Origin: Dipteronia dyeriana
Taxonomy: Eukaryota; Streptophyta; Magnoliopsida; Sapindales; Sapindaceae
Length of the DNA: 64,000 nucleotides
Assembly (NCBI GenBank): GCA_032871835.1
Contig: CM065299.1
Span: 25,933,074 to 25,997,073 of the forward strand
Reading direction: 5' to 3'
Positions within the stretch are counted from its first letter, which is position 1. The number at the start of each line of letters is the position of its first letter. A model generated the notes under the pieces. It was not told the origin of the DNA and ran no database searches. It saw nothing but the letters and a program-made list of their open reading frames with translations. A program made the position numbers and the translations under genes. Positions 22,795 through 35,029 of the stretch are shown here, piece by piece.

Positions 22795-23211
22795 GGTAAT
22801 AACGAATTTGAGGCTTAAGCGATGGGAGGAGAAAGTTAAAGAGTGGCAAAAAAGATAGAGAGATTAGGGATTGAAGATTTTTTGAAATTTTGAAAAAAAA
22901 AACAAAAGGTTTGGAAGCGTGAGAGAAAAAAAAGGAGGCCGAGTTTAAATAGATGTAATAGAACAGTAACCGATGACAGAAGCGTTATCAAAAAGGTAAG
23001 ATTTTTGCCTCGATACTCGTAAACCGCCAAAAACCTCTCCTTTTTCAAACGGGAAACCTTCCTCTCACTTGACACATGATCATCTCATTTAATGAGAATA
23101 TTTCTTTCCAGATCCTTGTAGCCAATTAAAAACGGAAAATTTCTCAAACAAAATAGGAAATCTGACTCTAATCCCAAATTAACCGCCGATGTTCAAGTCT
23201 GAGGGGACTTC

Positions 23212-24406
23212 TGTTAATAGCCAAATTTGGCAAGAGCCTAAAGGGAAATTTTTCACCCAATTAGCACCTGATAGAAAGCGTCTTCATATACCGGATCGGT
23301 ACCAGACACAATGATTTACCTCGAAATGTTAGGCCTAACATAACCTAGGTACCTCGACATTATCAAAGTAGCAAGATGAAGCTCCTACACTCTCGCGTAC
23401 CAACTGGTACCTAAGTACTTTGGTGTTGCCCTGTTAATCCGTCAAAGTACTTATATTGTCTTTCCATCAAAAGGGAAGATGCCCGTAAAGCTCTTAGAAG
23501 ATCGTAAAGCCCCAACAATATCAATCAGACACCTCGCTACCATAATGGTACCTCAAGGTACCTCATTAGAGAAACCAATCAAGCGCCTTATCACTAGAAT
23601 GATACCCCAGGGTCCCCCGCTAGAAGGCTGGTACCTCGGGATACCTCGCCACTATCATCAGTCAAGCACCACCTCACTAGGATGGTACCTCAAGATACCA
23701 CGACAGTATACTTGTACTCCAAGATACTCTACCACATCATCGGGTCGATGCTTTGAAGTACCATGCCAATAATAGAGAAAGTCGAATTATTCTCCAAGGT
23801 ATAAACAGACTCCACACATGCAGTGTTATAATGATAGAGTCCAAAAAGGAACAAACATGTTTCCCACCAAGATATCCTCCGCCAGCCGATTCTCTAGTGT
23901 CAATCATATTAAATGAAAAATCCTGCCCAATGGGGGAAGAAAATCAAATCCAGTGATCTTTGTCTTATATGCCAAGGAAAAACCCTAGCAGCTTCGGGTA
24001 TATATATAGAGATAATATCGATAGAAGAAAATAGAAGGAAAGAAGGGCGGGATCCCGAAAAGGAGAAAGCTATCATTTGATTCTACAATCTAGGACAAGC
24101 CTAGCCATCGCCGTTGAGGTTTGTGTCCACTTATCTACAGATACGAGTTCGCCACCTCTAAATTAATTTAGCAAGAGAGACATAGATTAAGAGTTTCATA
24201 CCGATATATTGTTGTCATTTTGTTGTATTCGTTGCTTCATTTGATCAAGAACATCACCTATACACCATCATTTATTTCATTAGTCTCACCCATTTTTATA
24301 CTTAAAATCGGTACCGAAGGTACCAACCCCGACCACGATCCTCAGTGGTCATGGTCTTGAGAGTGTTGACTGAGATTCCTTATCTATAGCGAATTTTCGA
24401 CTAACA
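23212..24406 (-). repeat. Probable LTR of the truncated Gypsy-type element
   Basis: The block starts TGTTA and ends TAACA, as LTRs do. Its right end abuts exactly the start of sequence homologous to APE1L intron 1 (24407), and its left side lies upstream of the gag start on the minus strand, the correct place for a 5' LTR. No convincing primer-binding site is seen at the left end. It contains many GGTACC sites. Confidence 0.5.
23290..23765. repeat. GGTACC-rich subrepeats in the LTR
   Basis: GGTACC or GATACC units embedded in CTCRGGATACCTCGCCACTA-like phrases recur roughly every 40-60 bp. Two more GGTACC occur at 24310-24325. They look like internal subrepeats of the LTR. Confidence 0.6.
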
Positions 24407-25924
24407 ACTTTACTTTTGAATTGGGAAATTGGTTGTATCGTGACTGGGACTGTGTTAAGTTATATGTAGTTGAAGTTGGACTGTACTTTACAAGTATAGC
24501 TTGATTAGGTATATGAACCATACATTTGATCAATTTGTCATTGATGTCCTTTTCCCTAGGAATGGGGTTTATATAGCATACAATTGGTTGCTAATCGATT
24601 TCATTTTGTTTAATAATGGTTGTTGACCCCTATTATTTTGGTGGACAATTTGGTTGTCTTTTTTATTTATTTATTGTAATAAGTGGGTTCTAACTAAAGC
24701 TTGCACATTGAAAACTTTTTCAAATCAGTTATGAATTTATGAGTTCTAATATAATGATGTTTAGTTCCTTGGAGTTTGATTTGTTGATTAAATGTACTCT
24801 TGTATTGCTTGATGTGGTTAGCAGCTTTGGCATCTTTTGTGCTGATGTTAATTGGGCTGTTTGTGCAAGGAAATTTTTATTTTATGATGTCTCCATTGTC
24901 TTATATATTCAGAAATATACTAGTTTTTAGCTATGAAACAAAAGCTTTCATTGATATATATCTGGTAGTGGTGGATGTAGGTAAGATGCAGGACTTGTAA
25001 TTTTGTAAGGTTGAAGACAAAAAAACGAACAGTTAAGTCAAATGCATGACTTGTAATTTTGTATGGTAGAATATTCGTTTTGCATTGTGAAAAACGTCTG
25101 CTGTAATTTTTCATGGACTCATTTTGTAAAATTGTCTGTTGTAGTTTAGTCATGGTTTGGTTCATTTGTAGGGTGTAGTTACCCTGTCATCCTTATACAC
25201 TTTAATGCATTGTATTTCTTTTATTACTGCCGATTATCTTTAATTTAATTGACCTTACACTGATTCTAACGCAAAACTTTTGGTAAGTATGTGTTGAAGA
25301 ACATTTCTTACTATATGTTAATGGTAGGAAGTAAGGATGCTCGTTGCTGGTTCAAACGGTGTGCCAAAAAACCCAAGAGAGTTGAAAGATGATACTGGAT
25401 CTTCCCGTGAGGGAAAACATGTAACATGTTTTTCTTTTATTGGGTAAATTTGTTGTTTCAATATCCATGACCAATACCATATTTACGTGAACTTGACTTT
25501 CTTTCACACACAAATCCCATGTATATTCAACAAGGTTCATCCTCACTGTGTCTAGAATTGTTGTCTACCAATGAATTAGTCCTGTTATATACAACAATGT
25601 TCTAATTTGATACATGCACACACCCAGAACAGAGCTCTAATAAGTAATAACTCAATGCCTGCTATTTTTTATTTTAATTTTTGAGAAGAAACCTGTTATT
25701 TATTATTACATTGTTTGTCTACCCCCATCCACTGTAATCATATGCCAAGGCATTCGAGTTTGTGGTTGATTTGATTCTAAATAGAACTGAATATCAGGAA
25801 ACATTTCTGGTGACTTATCTAAGATATGCTATATGGAACTTTAATGGAAAGTGTTAAATTTTTGGTCTCCTCATTCCATGAGATTTCGAGTAGAAAAGAT
25901 CTGAAATCTGGAACCCGTCCTTTT
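24407..25924 (+). pseudogene. APE1L duplicate, left piece (intron 1, exon 2 and part of intron 2)
   Basis: Closely similar to 2888-4395, mostly intron. Exon 2 is recognisable at 25327-25419 and still open, with its acceptor and GTAACA donor, but several residues are changed (VRMLVAGSNGVPKNPREL in place of VRMPAAGSKGAPKNPGEL). Exon 1 and the promoter are absent because the copy begins inside intron 1, at the LTR border. It ends at 25924, where the Copia LTR begins. The remainder of the gene lies at 43555-45583. Confidence 0.9.
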
Positions 25925-26529
25925 TGTTGTTGAGAAAAATCGCACACACACAAATCTAATCACAAACACAGATAATAGAAAGCAATAAGATGAAAGAAGA
26001 CACCAAAGATTTATGTTGTTCAACAATTTACCTATGTCCACGAAGCACACCGCACTCAATCCACTATTTCTCAGAGTTGATTACAATCTCTCTATCTCTC
26101 TTTTAGTCTCTCTAGCAATTTTTCTCACACATTACACACTTTTTCTCTCTTTCAAAATACACATAATGGTAATATTTATATGGGAGTACTAGGGTTAGCC
26201 AAATCCTAATTGGAATCTATTTCCTTTTCCAATTGCTTATACACGTAAGATTTCCTCTTTCTCGTGAAATCTGTATTTATTATGGTCTGGACGGCTGTGT
26301 AGGCACATGTCTGTGCCGCGGTCCATAACACGTGACTTGTCGAGGAAACTCCGCTCCGAAAGTCACGGTGTGTGCACCTTGTCCGTACCGCGGTCCACAT
26401 AGCATGTCACCTCTGGACTTCTTCGATGTATGTGCCGCTGTCCGAGCTCTTGTCTCCGTTGTGGTCTCCGTCGCGCTACCTACTGGAACTCATTTTTCCT
26501 GTTGATATTTTGCTTCACATATCCCAACA
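25925..26529 (-). repeat. 3' LTR of the Copia element
   Basis: It begins TGTTGGGATATGTGAAGC on the minus strand and ends in CTCAACAACA, with TG...CA termini. The same end sequence (GTGTGTGCAATTTTTCTTAA, then CAACA) occurs next to the primer-binding site at the right, which confirms it as an LTR. A purine-rich AAGTGAGAGA precedes it. Confidence 0.85.
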
Positions 26530-26735
26530 ATCTCTCACTTGAAGACTGAACTCAATAGGCATTCTCCAGCCTTCTTTAATGACTTAGTGGATAAATAGTG
26601 GTGCGTTCATTCCCCACTTCTTCACTCTTGAAGACCCACTGAAGTTGTGCACAACTCCAGTTTTTCATTAGTGACTGGCTTGGTTAACATGTCAGCTTGA
26701 TTCTTAGTTCCTGCAATCTTCACTAACTTCAACAC

Positions 26736-28405
26736 TCATTCCTCGATTAGTAATCGAATGAAGTGGTAGCGCAGGTCCATATACTTGGTCCTAGAATGGA
26801 ACACCGAATTCTTAGCCAAGTGTATTGCACTTTGACTGTCGTTATGCAACAAATTCATCACCAGATCGAATTCTAACTCGGCTAACAACCCGTATAACCA
26901 TATCAGCTCCTTGCTAACTTCTGTCACAACCACATACTCTGCTTCAGTTGTAGAAATTGTCACTATCTTCTACAACTGGGATACACAACTAATTGTGGTA
27001 CCAGCCATATTGAACATATATCTGGTGGTACTTCTTCTATGATCCACCTCTCCAATAAAATCTGAATCCACATATCTTTCTAGCTTGAGTTCATCTCTTC
27101 TAAAGGTTAGACATATTTCCTTCGTACCTCGTAGGTATCTTAGGATCCACTTTACTGCCTCCCAGTGAGGCTTGCCCGGATTGGACATGTATCGGCTCAC
27201 AACTCTCACTGCTTGGGAAATATCTAGTCTTGTACAAGTCATGGTATACATTAGACTTCCAATGGCTAAAACGTAAGAAACTCTAGCCATGAAGTCTTTA
27301 TCCTCTTCCGTCTTCGGACTTTGATCCTTAGACAACCTGAAGTGGCTAGCAAAAGATGTTCTTACCGGTTTCGTATCTCCCATGCTGAATCTTAGTAACA
27401 CCTTCCGAACGTACTCTGCTTGAGAAAGCTTCAATGTACCTTCTTGTTTGTCTCTGCTAATGCTCACTCCAAGGATTTTCTTTGCTGGACCCAAATCCTT
27501 CATCTCGAACTCACTCGAGTGTTGTTTATTCAAGTTGTTAATCTCTTCTAAATTTGCATCAATTACTAACATGTCATCAACATAAAGTAGCAATATTATG
27601 AAACTAGACTTAACCTTTTTGAAGTAGCAGTAATGGTCAACATTGCATCTCAAGTAGCCCTTCCCTTGTATGAATCCATTGAAATTCTTGACCCACTGTT
27701 GGGGTGCTTGTTTTAAACAATACAAGATCTTCGTCAACCTGCATACCAACTCTTCCTTACCAACTTCCATAAACCCCTCTGTTGCTTTATGTATATCTCT
27801 TCCTCTAATTCTCTATGAAGAAAGACAATCTTCACATCTAACTGCTCCAGATATAACCCTTTTGTTGTGACAATAATCCACACTAACCGGATCGTAGTTA
27901 GTTTAACAACGGGAGAGAAATTTTCAGAGTAGTCAATACCTTCAATTTGTTGGAAACTTTTGACTACGAGTCGTGCCTTGTATCTCTTGGAATCATCATG
28001 TTCCTCTTTGATCTGAAACACCCACTTATTCTGTAGGGCTTTCTTACCTTCAAGCAACATGGCTAACTCCCAAATTTGGTTAGATACCAACGACTTCATC
28101 TCTTCCTTCATTGCAAGCTCCCACTTGCTCGTATGTTCTCCCTGACAAGCTTCATCATAGCACTCAGGTTCTTCTTCGTCTGTCAACAGCATGTATTGCA
28201 AGTAATTCCTATTTGGTATAGGAGTTCGAGTTGATCTTTTCAATGTATTCTGGACCTGTGTCACAGGAAAATCTCTAAGTGTGATAGGTTCTTGTACATG
28301 GGGATGCACACCTTGCTCTTCATCATTATGTTTAATATGTTCCACGATACCTTTATCTGATATGTCATTTGGCCCAAAATACTCTGGCTCTTCCGACTCA
28401 GACAC
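26736..28405 (-). pseudogene. Copia reverse transcriptase and RNase H, broken
   Basis: Two overlapping frames cover the RT. 28405-27734 holds the start (NKWVFQIKEEHDDSKRYKAR, ARLVVKSFQQIEGIDY). 27770-26970 holds the palm (LYCLKQAPQQW, then the active-site YVDDML near 27572, then IGSLMYTMTCTRLDI and WILRYLRGTKEICL). The RNase H end, STTEAEYVVVTEVSKELIWL, is in a third frame at 26963-26736. Frame breaks occur near 27750 and 26967. The enzyme copied the element's RNA into DNA, and it is now dead. Confidence 0.9.
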
Positions 28406-29700
28406 CTATGTGTTCCTATCTTTGTACATGACCCGTTCGTTGAAGACAATATCTCTACTTCTGATCATATTGCGATTTTAGTCATCCCACAGCTTGTAAC
28501 CAAATTCATCTTCTCCGTAGTCAACCAAAGTACACTTCACTGACTTGGCGTCTAGCTTGCTCTACATGTGATCACCTACATGTATATAAGAAACACATCC
28601 AAACACTTTAAGGTGAGAAATTTTTACCTCTTTCCCAGTCCAGATCTCCTTTGGTATAGCGAAGTCCAAAGGCTTTGATGGTCCTCTGTTGATCAAATAT
28701 GTTGATGTATTGACTGCTTCTACCCAGAACTGTTTTGGCAATCTTTAATGTAACCTCATGCTTCTGGCTCTCTCAGTCAATGTCTTGTTCATTCGTTCCA
28801 TTTTACCATTCTATTGTGGGGTTCCAGGAACCGTCCTACTGAGCTTTATCCTGCTTTGGTAGGAAAACTTCTTAAACTCATTGTCTTCATATTCTTCACC
28901 ATTGTCTGAATGCAGCTTTTTGATCTTCAAACCTGTCTCATTCTCAACCATAGCTTTCCACTTATTGAAAGCCTCTAACACATCATACTTGTATTTTAGA
29001 AAGTAAACCCATACCTTTCTGGAATGGTCGTTGATGAATGTGATGAAATACTGTTTACCTCCGATTGATGAGACTGAAGTTAGACCCTAAACATCGACGT
29101 GCACTAGTTCCAGCTTCTTTTTACCGGTGTTCTTTCCATCCTCTTGAAGCTCACTCACTTCTATTTTCCCAAAATGCAGCTCTCACAGAAATCAACTTCA
29201 ACGAATTTTAACTCTGGCAATTTACCTTTCGAATGCAGACACTTCAGCCCCTGAGTACTCATGTGCCCTAGCCTCTGGTGCCACAAGTTTGGATCATCTT
29301 TACCTTCTGCCATAACGACTGAACCATAACAATCCTTGGGCGATTGTCATAGATCCTATTGAAATCTTCCACTTATCACCTGTGAAAGACGTCACGTAAC
29401 CATCTGACGTCAGTTGCCCATGGAGATCAAATTCTTCCTCAAGTCTGGTATGTGTCTCACATTGTCGAGCTTTCAAACTGACCATTGCAGTTGAATCTTC
29501 ACATCTCTCTTCCCGGTAATATCACATGCTTGATCATCACCAAGATACACTTTATCCAATTTTCCAGAGACATAGTTCTCGAGCAATTCCTTGTGAGGTA
29601 TGGCATGGAACAACCCTCTCGAATCCAGGACTCAAGACTCTGTCTTGCTTTCCAATGAGCAGATAAGGAAGTCATCTGACTCCTCCGATATATAATTCAT
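28406..29700 (-). pseudogene. Copia integrase region, fragmented
   Basis: Short open pieces remain between RT and gag, consistent with the protease-integrase segment. WVLDS and a region beginning YVSGKLDKVYLGDDQACDI (about 29600-29500) match the protease/pre-integrase part. HMSTQGLKCLHSK (about 29260) and NGTSWAEVALRK-like core remnants around 28700-28900 are badly decayed. Assignment rests mostly on the position in the element. Confidence 0.6.
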
Positions 29701-29739
29701 GTTGTTCTTGCCCTTATCTTTCTTCTCAAATCTACACTC

Positions 29740-30580
29740 ATACGAGAAGTGGCCTTTCTAACCACAATTCCAGCGCTTAACATCATTTTTTCTTCGTTGC
29801 TGGTTTTCCGAATAGTTAGCCTGATTCTTGGATTTGGACTTTCTTCTAGACTTTGATCTTCCCCGTTGATTTATGTTTCGATTTCTGCTTCTATCTTCCC
29901 TACTTTCCAAATTCAATGTCGAAGATATAGACGCCCCAAATCCCTCTTCACTCATCCTAATCTCTTCGGTCATGATCATGTTTACAACCTGCTGAAGATT
30001 TAGTTTTTTTTTCCCGAACGAGTTGGCAATCGACTAGCTTGTAGTCTTCCAACTTTCTGGCAATTTGGTGAGTAGAAATTCCGCCATAAACTCCCCATCA
30101 AAACCCATAGACAAAGAACACAACTCATCCATCACTTGGTTGAACTGGTTTAGAAAATCTTTAGAATTCTGACTCTCTGTCATCTTCAAGGTTGATAACT
30201 TCTTGACAATATGGACTTTTCTTAGCACATAAGGCTATATGTATAGGTATGATAAGGTATCAATTAGATCTTTGGCAGTCTATTGATCATTTACGTTGAA
30301 GGCCATCTGCTTCGTCAAATTGAGACGAATTGATCCCAATGATTTCCGGTCCAGGAGTTCGAAATCATCATCATCCATGTTCTTCCGTTTCCGTTTATTT
30401 TCCCAATCTTTTTCGGTCATATCTTTTGGTCTCTCTTTTATCGGTCAAAGCAGAACCTTCTAATACAGATAATCTTCCATCTGCATCTTACAGAAGCTGA
30501 AATTCGATCCATTGAATTTCTCAATCTTGTACGTTTCCTTCTCTGACTCCTTCTTCACGATGAAATCAATTACCTCGAAA
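29740..30580 (-). pseudogene. Copia gag, broken
   Basis: The start region reads KIEKFNGSNFSFCKMQMEDY (about 30515-30455), followed by DRKSLGSIRLNLTKQMAFNV and VKKLSTLKMTESQNSKDFLN. These are standard Tork-type capsid motifs. The zinc knuckle near 29760 reads RWNCG, stop, KGHFSYEC, so a stop codon falls inside the motif. At least one more frame change separates the pieces. The protein formed the particle that packages the RNA. Confidence 0.8.
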
Positions 30581-30669
30581 AAACCTAGATTTGTGTGAAA
30601 AATAATCTACCCCAACTGGGAGCTCTGATACCAATTGTTGTTAAGAAAAATTGCACACACACAAATTAT

Positions 30670-31240
30670 AAGTTTCTCCATTAATCATAATAGGTATGTT
30701 TATTAGACATTCAATTATTTGGATTGTACTTTCACTAAAGGTTCTTAGTCCTATGTAAGCTCCTAATTTAGTTCTATGTTCTTCTGGGGCTAAACTTTCA
30801 TGAATAATACACTTATTGGCTCATGTATATATCATAGCTTTAGTCTTTATTGGCTTTAATTTATAAAGTATTTTTACGTCTATTGATATTAATTCACTTC
30901 CATCTCTATTTATTTCATCTTCATGCTCATCTTCCTGTTTATTTACACAATTTGTACAATAATATTTCTTATTATCTTCGTATCCTCTATTAAAACTTTT
31001 ATTACACTTAGAGCAAATTTTTCCTAAAAATGATGTTATTTCTTCTATTAAATTTACTTCAGATTCACTATTTAATCCTATTTCACTAAAACTTTCTTCT
31101 GATTCTTCTTCTTCACTAGATGGACTATCTTTTGGGTTGATGTAATCTATTATGCATATGCTTTCATTATCAGATATATCTTCTAAATTATAAACTTCTT
31201 CTAAATTCTCTAAATCTTTTATATCTACTACTTCTGCTAG
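30670..31240 (-). pseudogene. Pararetrovirus Cys-rich segment downstream of capsid
   Basis: An acidic stretch (SEEEESEESFSEIGLNSESE, about 31100) is followed by two CxxC pairs 15 residues apart (CSKC ... CTNC, about 31015-30955). There is an in-frame TGA near 30813 and then an open tail to the Copia border. The paired CxxC motif recalls the second Cys cluster seen after the capsid in badnavirus-type polyproteins. No catalytic motif is present. Confidence 0.45.
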
Positions 31241-31249
31241 GTTAGCTTT

Positions 31250-32664
31250 TTATTTGTTTTCTGGGCAATTAGGTTTAATATGTCCTATCTTTCCATATAA
31301 ATAGCATTTACAATCTTTATGATTTTTTCTTTTATAAACCTTTTTCTTATATTTAAAGGCATTTTTAACAGTATCTTTTGTATCCTTATTATACTTAAAA
31401 AACATTCTAGGCTTAAATTTCTTATAAGGCTTTTTATATTTATTATAGGGTTTGTAAGGTTTCCTATTTTTCTTTTTATAGTTTCTCTTGTAATTTCTTA
31501 CTCTTCCACAACCTAATGTTGGTACTTCATATAAATCTACGCACATCTTACTAAACTGCATTTGTGCTTATCTTCTAAGCTTCTCTTCATCGCACATTTC
31601 TCCTATTCTTTTCCTAACAAATTCTACTGCGGAAATTAGAGACTTGTCAAAATAACCCTTCTTTCTTTTCCTCTTTAAACCATTTATCTAAGTCTTTATA
31701 CATTTTTCACCTATTTTTCTTGGTAATTTATTTACAAACTTCATTAACAGATTTTCATCGTACGGTCATCCTATTTGACTCCAGTATGTACAAAATAAAT
31801 CTACATAATGATCAAAATACTGTAAATCATATATTTTTAATTGTTCTAAACTTCTTATATCTCTTATTTGTTTTTGAGTATCATCTACTTCTTCCATTGA
31901 GGCTCCTAAAACGCATTTTCTTACTCCATCTATTAAACTTAATACTGTTATGTTTAGCTCAAATTCTTCAAGTTCTAAATTCCTTTTCTCATCTTTCTTC
32001 ATAAATTCTCTCCATCCTAAATACAGTTGCTTCTCATTGTATCCTAATGTACTTTCTAGATATACTAGCTTATACTTGTAATCTACTATATTACGTAGTG
32101 CTTCCATGGAATGTCTTTCAAATTTCCTTCCCATTTATTGAATATTTGCTTCCATTCTCTAGGCTTATGGCCATGTAGGCTTAAAATTAATATATCGTTA
32201 GCTTTTGGAGATTTTCTCCAATTTTTTAATTACGTTTTAGCTTTGTAAACTCTTTCTTTATCTTTAAAACCTCTGTAATCTTCTTTTGAATCATGTTTAC
32301 CTCTTTTTTCTAAATAATCTTTTATCCAAGAGGTAGGGAGGTCTTTTATATCAGGTATCTTAGGTTGACTGCTTTGTCCTTCCTCTATCTTAGCTTTATC
32401 ATCTCCTACATATACTTCATCTTCTATATAGTAAATACTTTCTATATTATGTAGTCTTAATTGCTCATAATTCATGTTTTCTATAAGGATCTTATCTATT
32501 TCCTTATCATCTAATTCTATATTATTGCAAATTTCTTCAAATACTTCTTCTGGTAGGTATTCTAATGGCTTATCAAATATTAATTCTATAATAAGATTTC
32601 TATTCTCTACTAAAGTTTTTTCTTTATTAATTGCATGTTCCATTATTAACTTATTAATCTTCAA
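31250..32664 (-). pseudogene. Pararetrovirus capsid-like region with altered zinc knuckle
   Basis: Three consecutive frame pieces. 32664-32230 is acidic. 32134-31766 is Leu/Tyr-rich and contains LQYFDHYVDLFCTYW. 31561-31250 is a Lys/Arg/Tyr-rich nucleic-acid-binding tail. The tail ends in CKCYLYGKIGHIKPNC, where the expected second knuckle Cys is Tyr (codon TAT). Length and order fit a capsid protein. The protein cannot be made because stops separate the pieces. Confidence 0.65.
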
Positions 32665-32849
32665 ATTCTTCTTCTTTTATTTTTATGTTGTTATGTTTTC
32701 TATAGTCTTTAAATCTTTGAAAAGTCTGATTCTTTTTATCTGTATTTATACTATTTTCAGGAACTTCTATACTCTGGGTTTCTAATTAGGGTAACTTCCA
32801 TTCTAATCCTTATAATTCACTTTTATTTAATTTCTTGGGTACTTGCATT

Positions 32850-33430
32850 TGAATGTAATCACTATGAAAATGTTCTACTATGCTCTTGTTTATGAATCTA
32901 AACTTTTTATGATACTTATTATAGCACCTTCCTAATACAAATATCTTTATCCTAAGATTTTTATATTCTGCATTCATATTAAATCCTTTAGTTTGTTTAC
33001 TTAGTTTTATCTAATTACAAAATTCACGTATATCTATGTCTATGTCAGGGAGACAACCTATTACTACTACCTTATTTCTAAGATCTACTTTGACTGTTGC
33101 TAACTGGGTTTGCTCGTGATCACTAAATCTACTATCATATAAGTATAAATGTACTTTTGTATCTAGTCCTGCTCTAGTTTAACTAAGTATTCCTATTATA
33201 ACTACTCCTAAATGTATTGAAGAGAAACCACTCTTCTTAATTTCTTTAGCACTTTGAGGACTCAATAATGTAACTTCTTCTCTATTATTGACTACTGCTA
33301 TTGTAAATTCATCTTTGTAGACATACAGACTGCTTTTTAGACTATCTAATATACCTTCACTATACAGGTTTTCCTTTTGTACTTGCTTGAATCCTACTTC
33401 TAGCATCTTATTTACATCTTCTTCTTGGAT
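32850..33430 (-). pseudogene. Pararetrovirus movement-protein-like region
   Basis: 33406-33179 ends SGFSSIHLGVVIIGILS and is followed by a stop. The same frame continues with GLDTKVHLYLYDSRFSDHEQ and TQLATVKVDLRNK (about 33170-33080). This matches the conserved core of 30K-type movement proteins, which enlarge plasmodesmata. Stops at about 33178 and 33015 break it. Confidence 0.65.
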
Positions 33431-33893
33431 TAAATCTTCTGTTTCTCTATTATCTCTTTACCTTTGTGACTATAATTTAATATGTTCTTTACTCTACTGG
33501 TTGTGGACTTCTTTACATTAGAGGTTCTAAATAATTCCATCTTTCTTATCTCTAGATCTCAAATTTACTTTTGGTCCTAATATGTTGCTTATATCTACAC
33601 TAGGCTTTGCTATGGGAGGATTGCTAGATTCTACTTTAAATTCTGCTATTTCTATTCTTTTTACAAACCCTGCTAGATATTCTGAATATATACTATTGTG
33701 ATCTAATTTTTCTATATTTTCCTCTAATTTGTCAATCTTCTTTATGATTTCTAGAAGTAATTTTATTATTGTATTATTCTGTCCTTGAATGATAGTATTA
33801 CTATTTTGATTAAATTTTTCATCACCTATTCATATTGGTATGTTATTCTTAGTTTCTGATGTTAGTTCTTCTAGTACTTTAGCTAGTGTACTG

Positions 33894-34404
33894 CTATTCA
33901 ACTACTATTTTTGTTATTACCTTGAGCTGCTCTTTTAAGTCTTTTTGGGTTTCTTTTACGCTTTCTACCTCTTTGTGAAGCTTTTCAACTATCTTTTTAA
34001 TCTCTAGTTCTACTGGTTTAGGGTCCTTTAACTTAATTATTTTATTTAACTCGGTTATTTCTATTGTGCTGAGGAATCTTTTGACTTGACTATTAAAGTC
34101 TTTTAATAACTGTCTTATGTAATCTAGATTTGACTGTTTTAACTTTACTATTTTCAAAAAACTTTACTAATTCTGTAATATTATTATTGGTTTTATCATT
34201 ATTTTCTTCTAAATTTCTTCCTAAATTTGTTAATAAATCTGCCATAAAGTTTTGTTGATCGTTACTAGTATAGGAAATATGCTTGTACTGATTTTCTAAA
34301 TTTTCTATATTACAACTAATCTTTGTATTATTTTCTAGACTAATCTTTGTTTTCTTGAAATCTGTAATTTCTAAATCTAAATACTCTAACTTTTTGAAAT
34401 TCAT
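33894..34404 (-). pseudogene. Pararetrovirus-associated coiled-coil ORF
   Basis: Two overlapping frames (34404-34093 and 34157-33894) give a Lys/Glu/Ile-rich, heptad-like protein (ELEIKKIVEKLHKEVESVKE). A frame change lies near 34120. The position upstream of the movement-protein region fits the small structural or virion-associated ORFs of caulimovirids. No motif proves this. Confidence 0.45.
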
Positions 34405-34627
34405 ATATATGGTTCAATTCTTCGTAATGCTTTCAAGTGTTCATCGATTAAATTAAAGAAATATATCCTTGTTATATATAGCTTTTCTGAGACTAAGGAT
34501 TCTCTACAAATCTATTTCTAATAATTAGCAAATCAAAAATCATTTCTGTTTCAAAAACATCTAAGCTTTGTAATATAATCAAGCAAAACAAATATTAAGA
34601 AAGCAATTAAATATATTATTATTACTA

Positions 34628-34636
34628 TCAAATATA
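34628..34636. repeat. 9-bp target-site duplication, left copy
   Basis: TCAAATATA immediately precedes the GGGTTTGAAAAT end of the KI-MULE. An identical copy lies at 43493-43501, right after the other end. Nine bases is the usual MULE duplication length. Confidence 0.85.
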
Positions 34637-35029
34637 GGGTTTGAAAATCTAATGGCACCTTTTTTGGTAGGTTTTTGTGTAAATATTACCACATTAATAA
34701 TTCATATTTAAAAGGCACCAATTAACGTGTGGAGACCAAAATACCCCAAAATTCACTTTGTCGTTTTGAGCAAAGAGAGAAAAAGTAAGAAAAAGTAAAA
34801 TTGCTTGAACCCGTCCGGAGTTGAATCTACAGATTCGTATTCAACGGTGACGGAACCAGAACTTAGAGAGTTGAACAGGATATTTGAATCGATAAAGGTT
34901 AGTTAACCTAGATTTTCTATCGTTTTGGTTGTTGATTAAGTAAATGAAATGTTAGATTAGGTTTAATTTTTGGATCTGTGAATGATAATAAGTTAGGTTA
35001 GATTTGTTGAAAGTTGTTGAGGAAGATGA

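Larger units (their letters stand above)
25925..30667 (-). mobile_element. Ty1/Copia retrotransposon (Tork/Tnt1-like), 5' LTR truncated
   Basis: The element runs right to left. A 12-base primer-binding site for initiator tRNA-Met (TGGTATCAGAGC on the minus strand) lies at 30622-30633, next to only about 30 bp of 5' LTR (30636-30667). The 3' LTR is complete at 25925-26529. In between are gag, integrase, reverse transcriptase and RNase H remnants in the Copia order (gag-int-RT-RH). Multiple stops and frameshifts make it inactive. It inserted into intron 2 of the APE1L duplicate. Confidence 0.9.
30668..34430 (-). mobile_element. Endogenous pararetrovirus (Caulimoviridae) fragment, 5' half
   Basis: Several collinear broken frames on the minus strand have the order of a caulimovirid genome: a coiled-coil ORF (34404-33894), a movement-protein-like region (33430-32850), a capsid region ending in a zinc knuckle (32664-31250) and a Cys-rich region (31240-30670). 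The sequence stops at the Copia LTR border before any protease or reverse transcriptase. It is very AT-rich compared with its neighbours. Numerous stops show it is an inert genomic relic. Genus is uncertain; the CXCX2CX4HX4C-type knuckle recalls badnavirus-like viruses. Confidence 0.7.

Noticed and set aside
30668..34430. Functional integrated virus
   Set aside because: Every ORF has stops or frame breaks, and the protease/reverse transcriptase half is absent.
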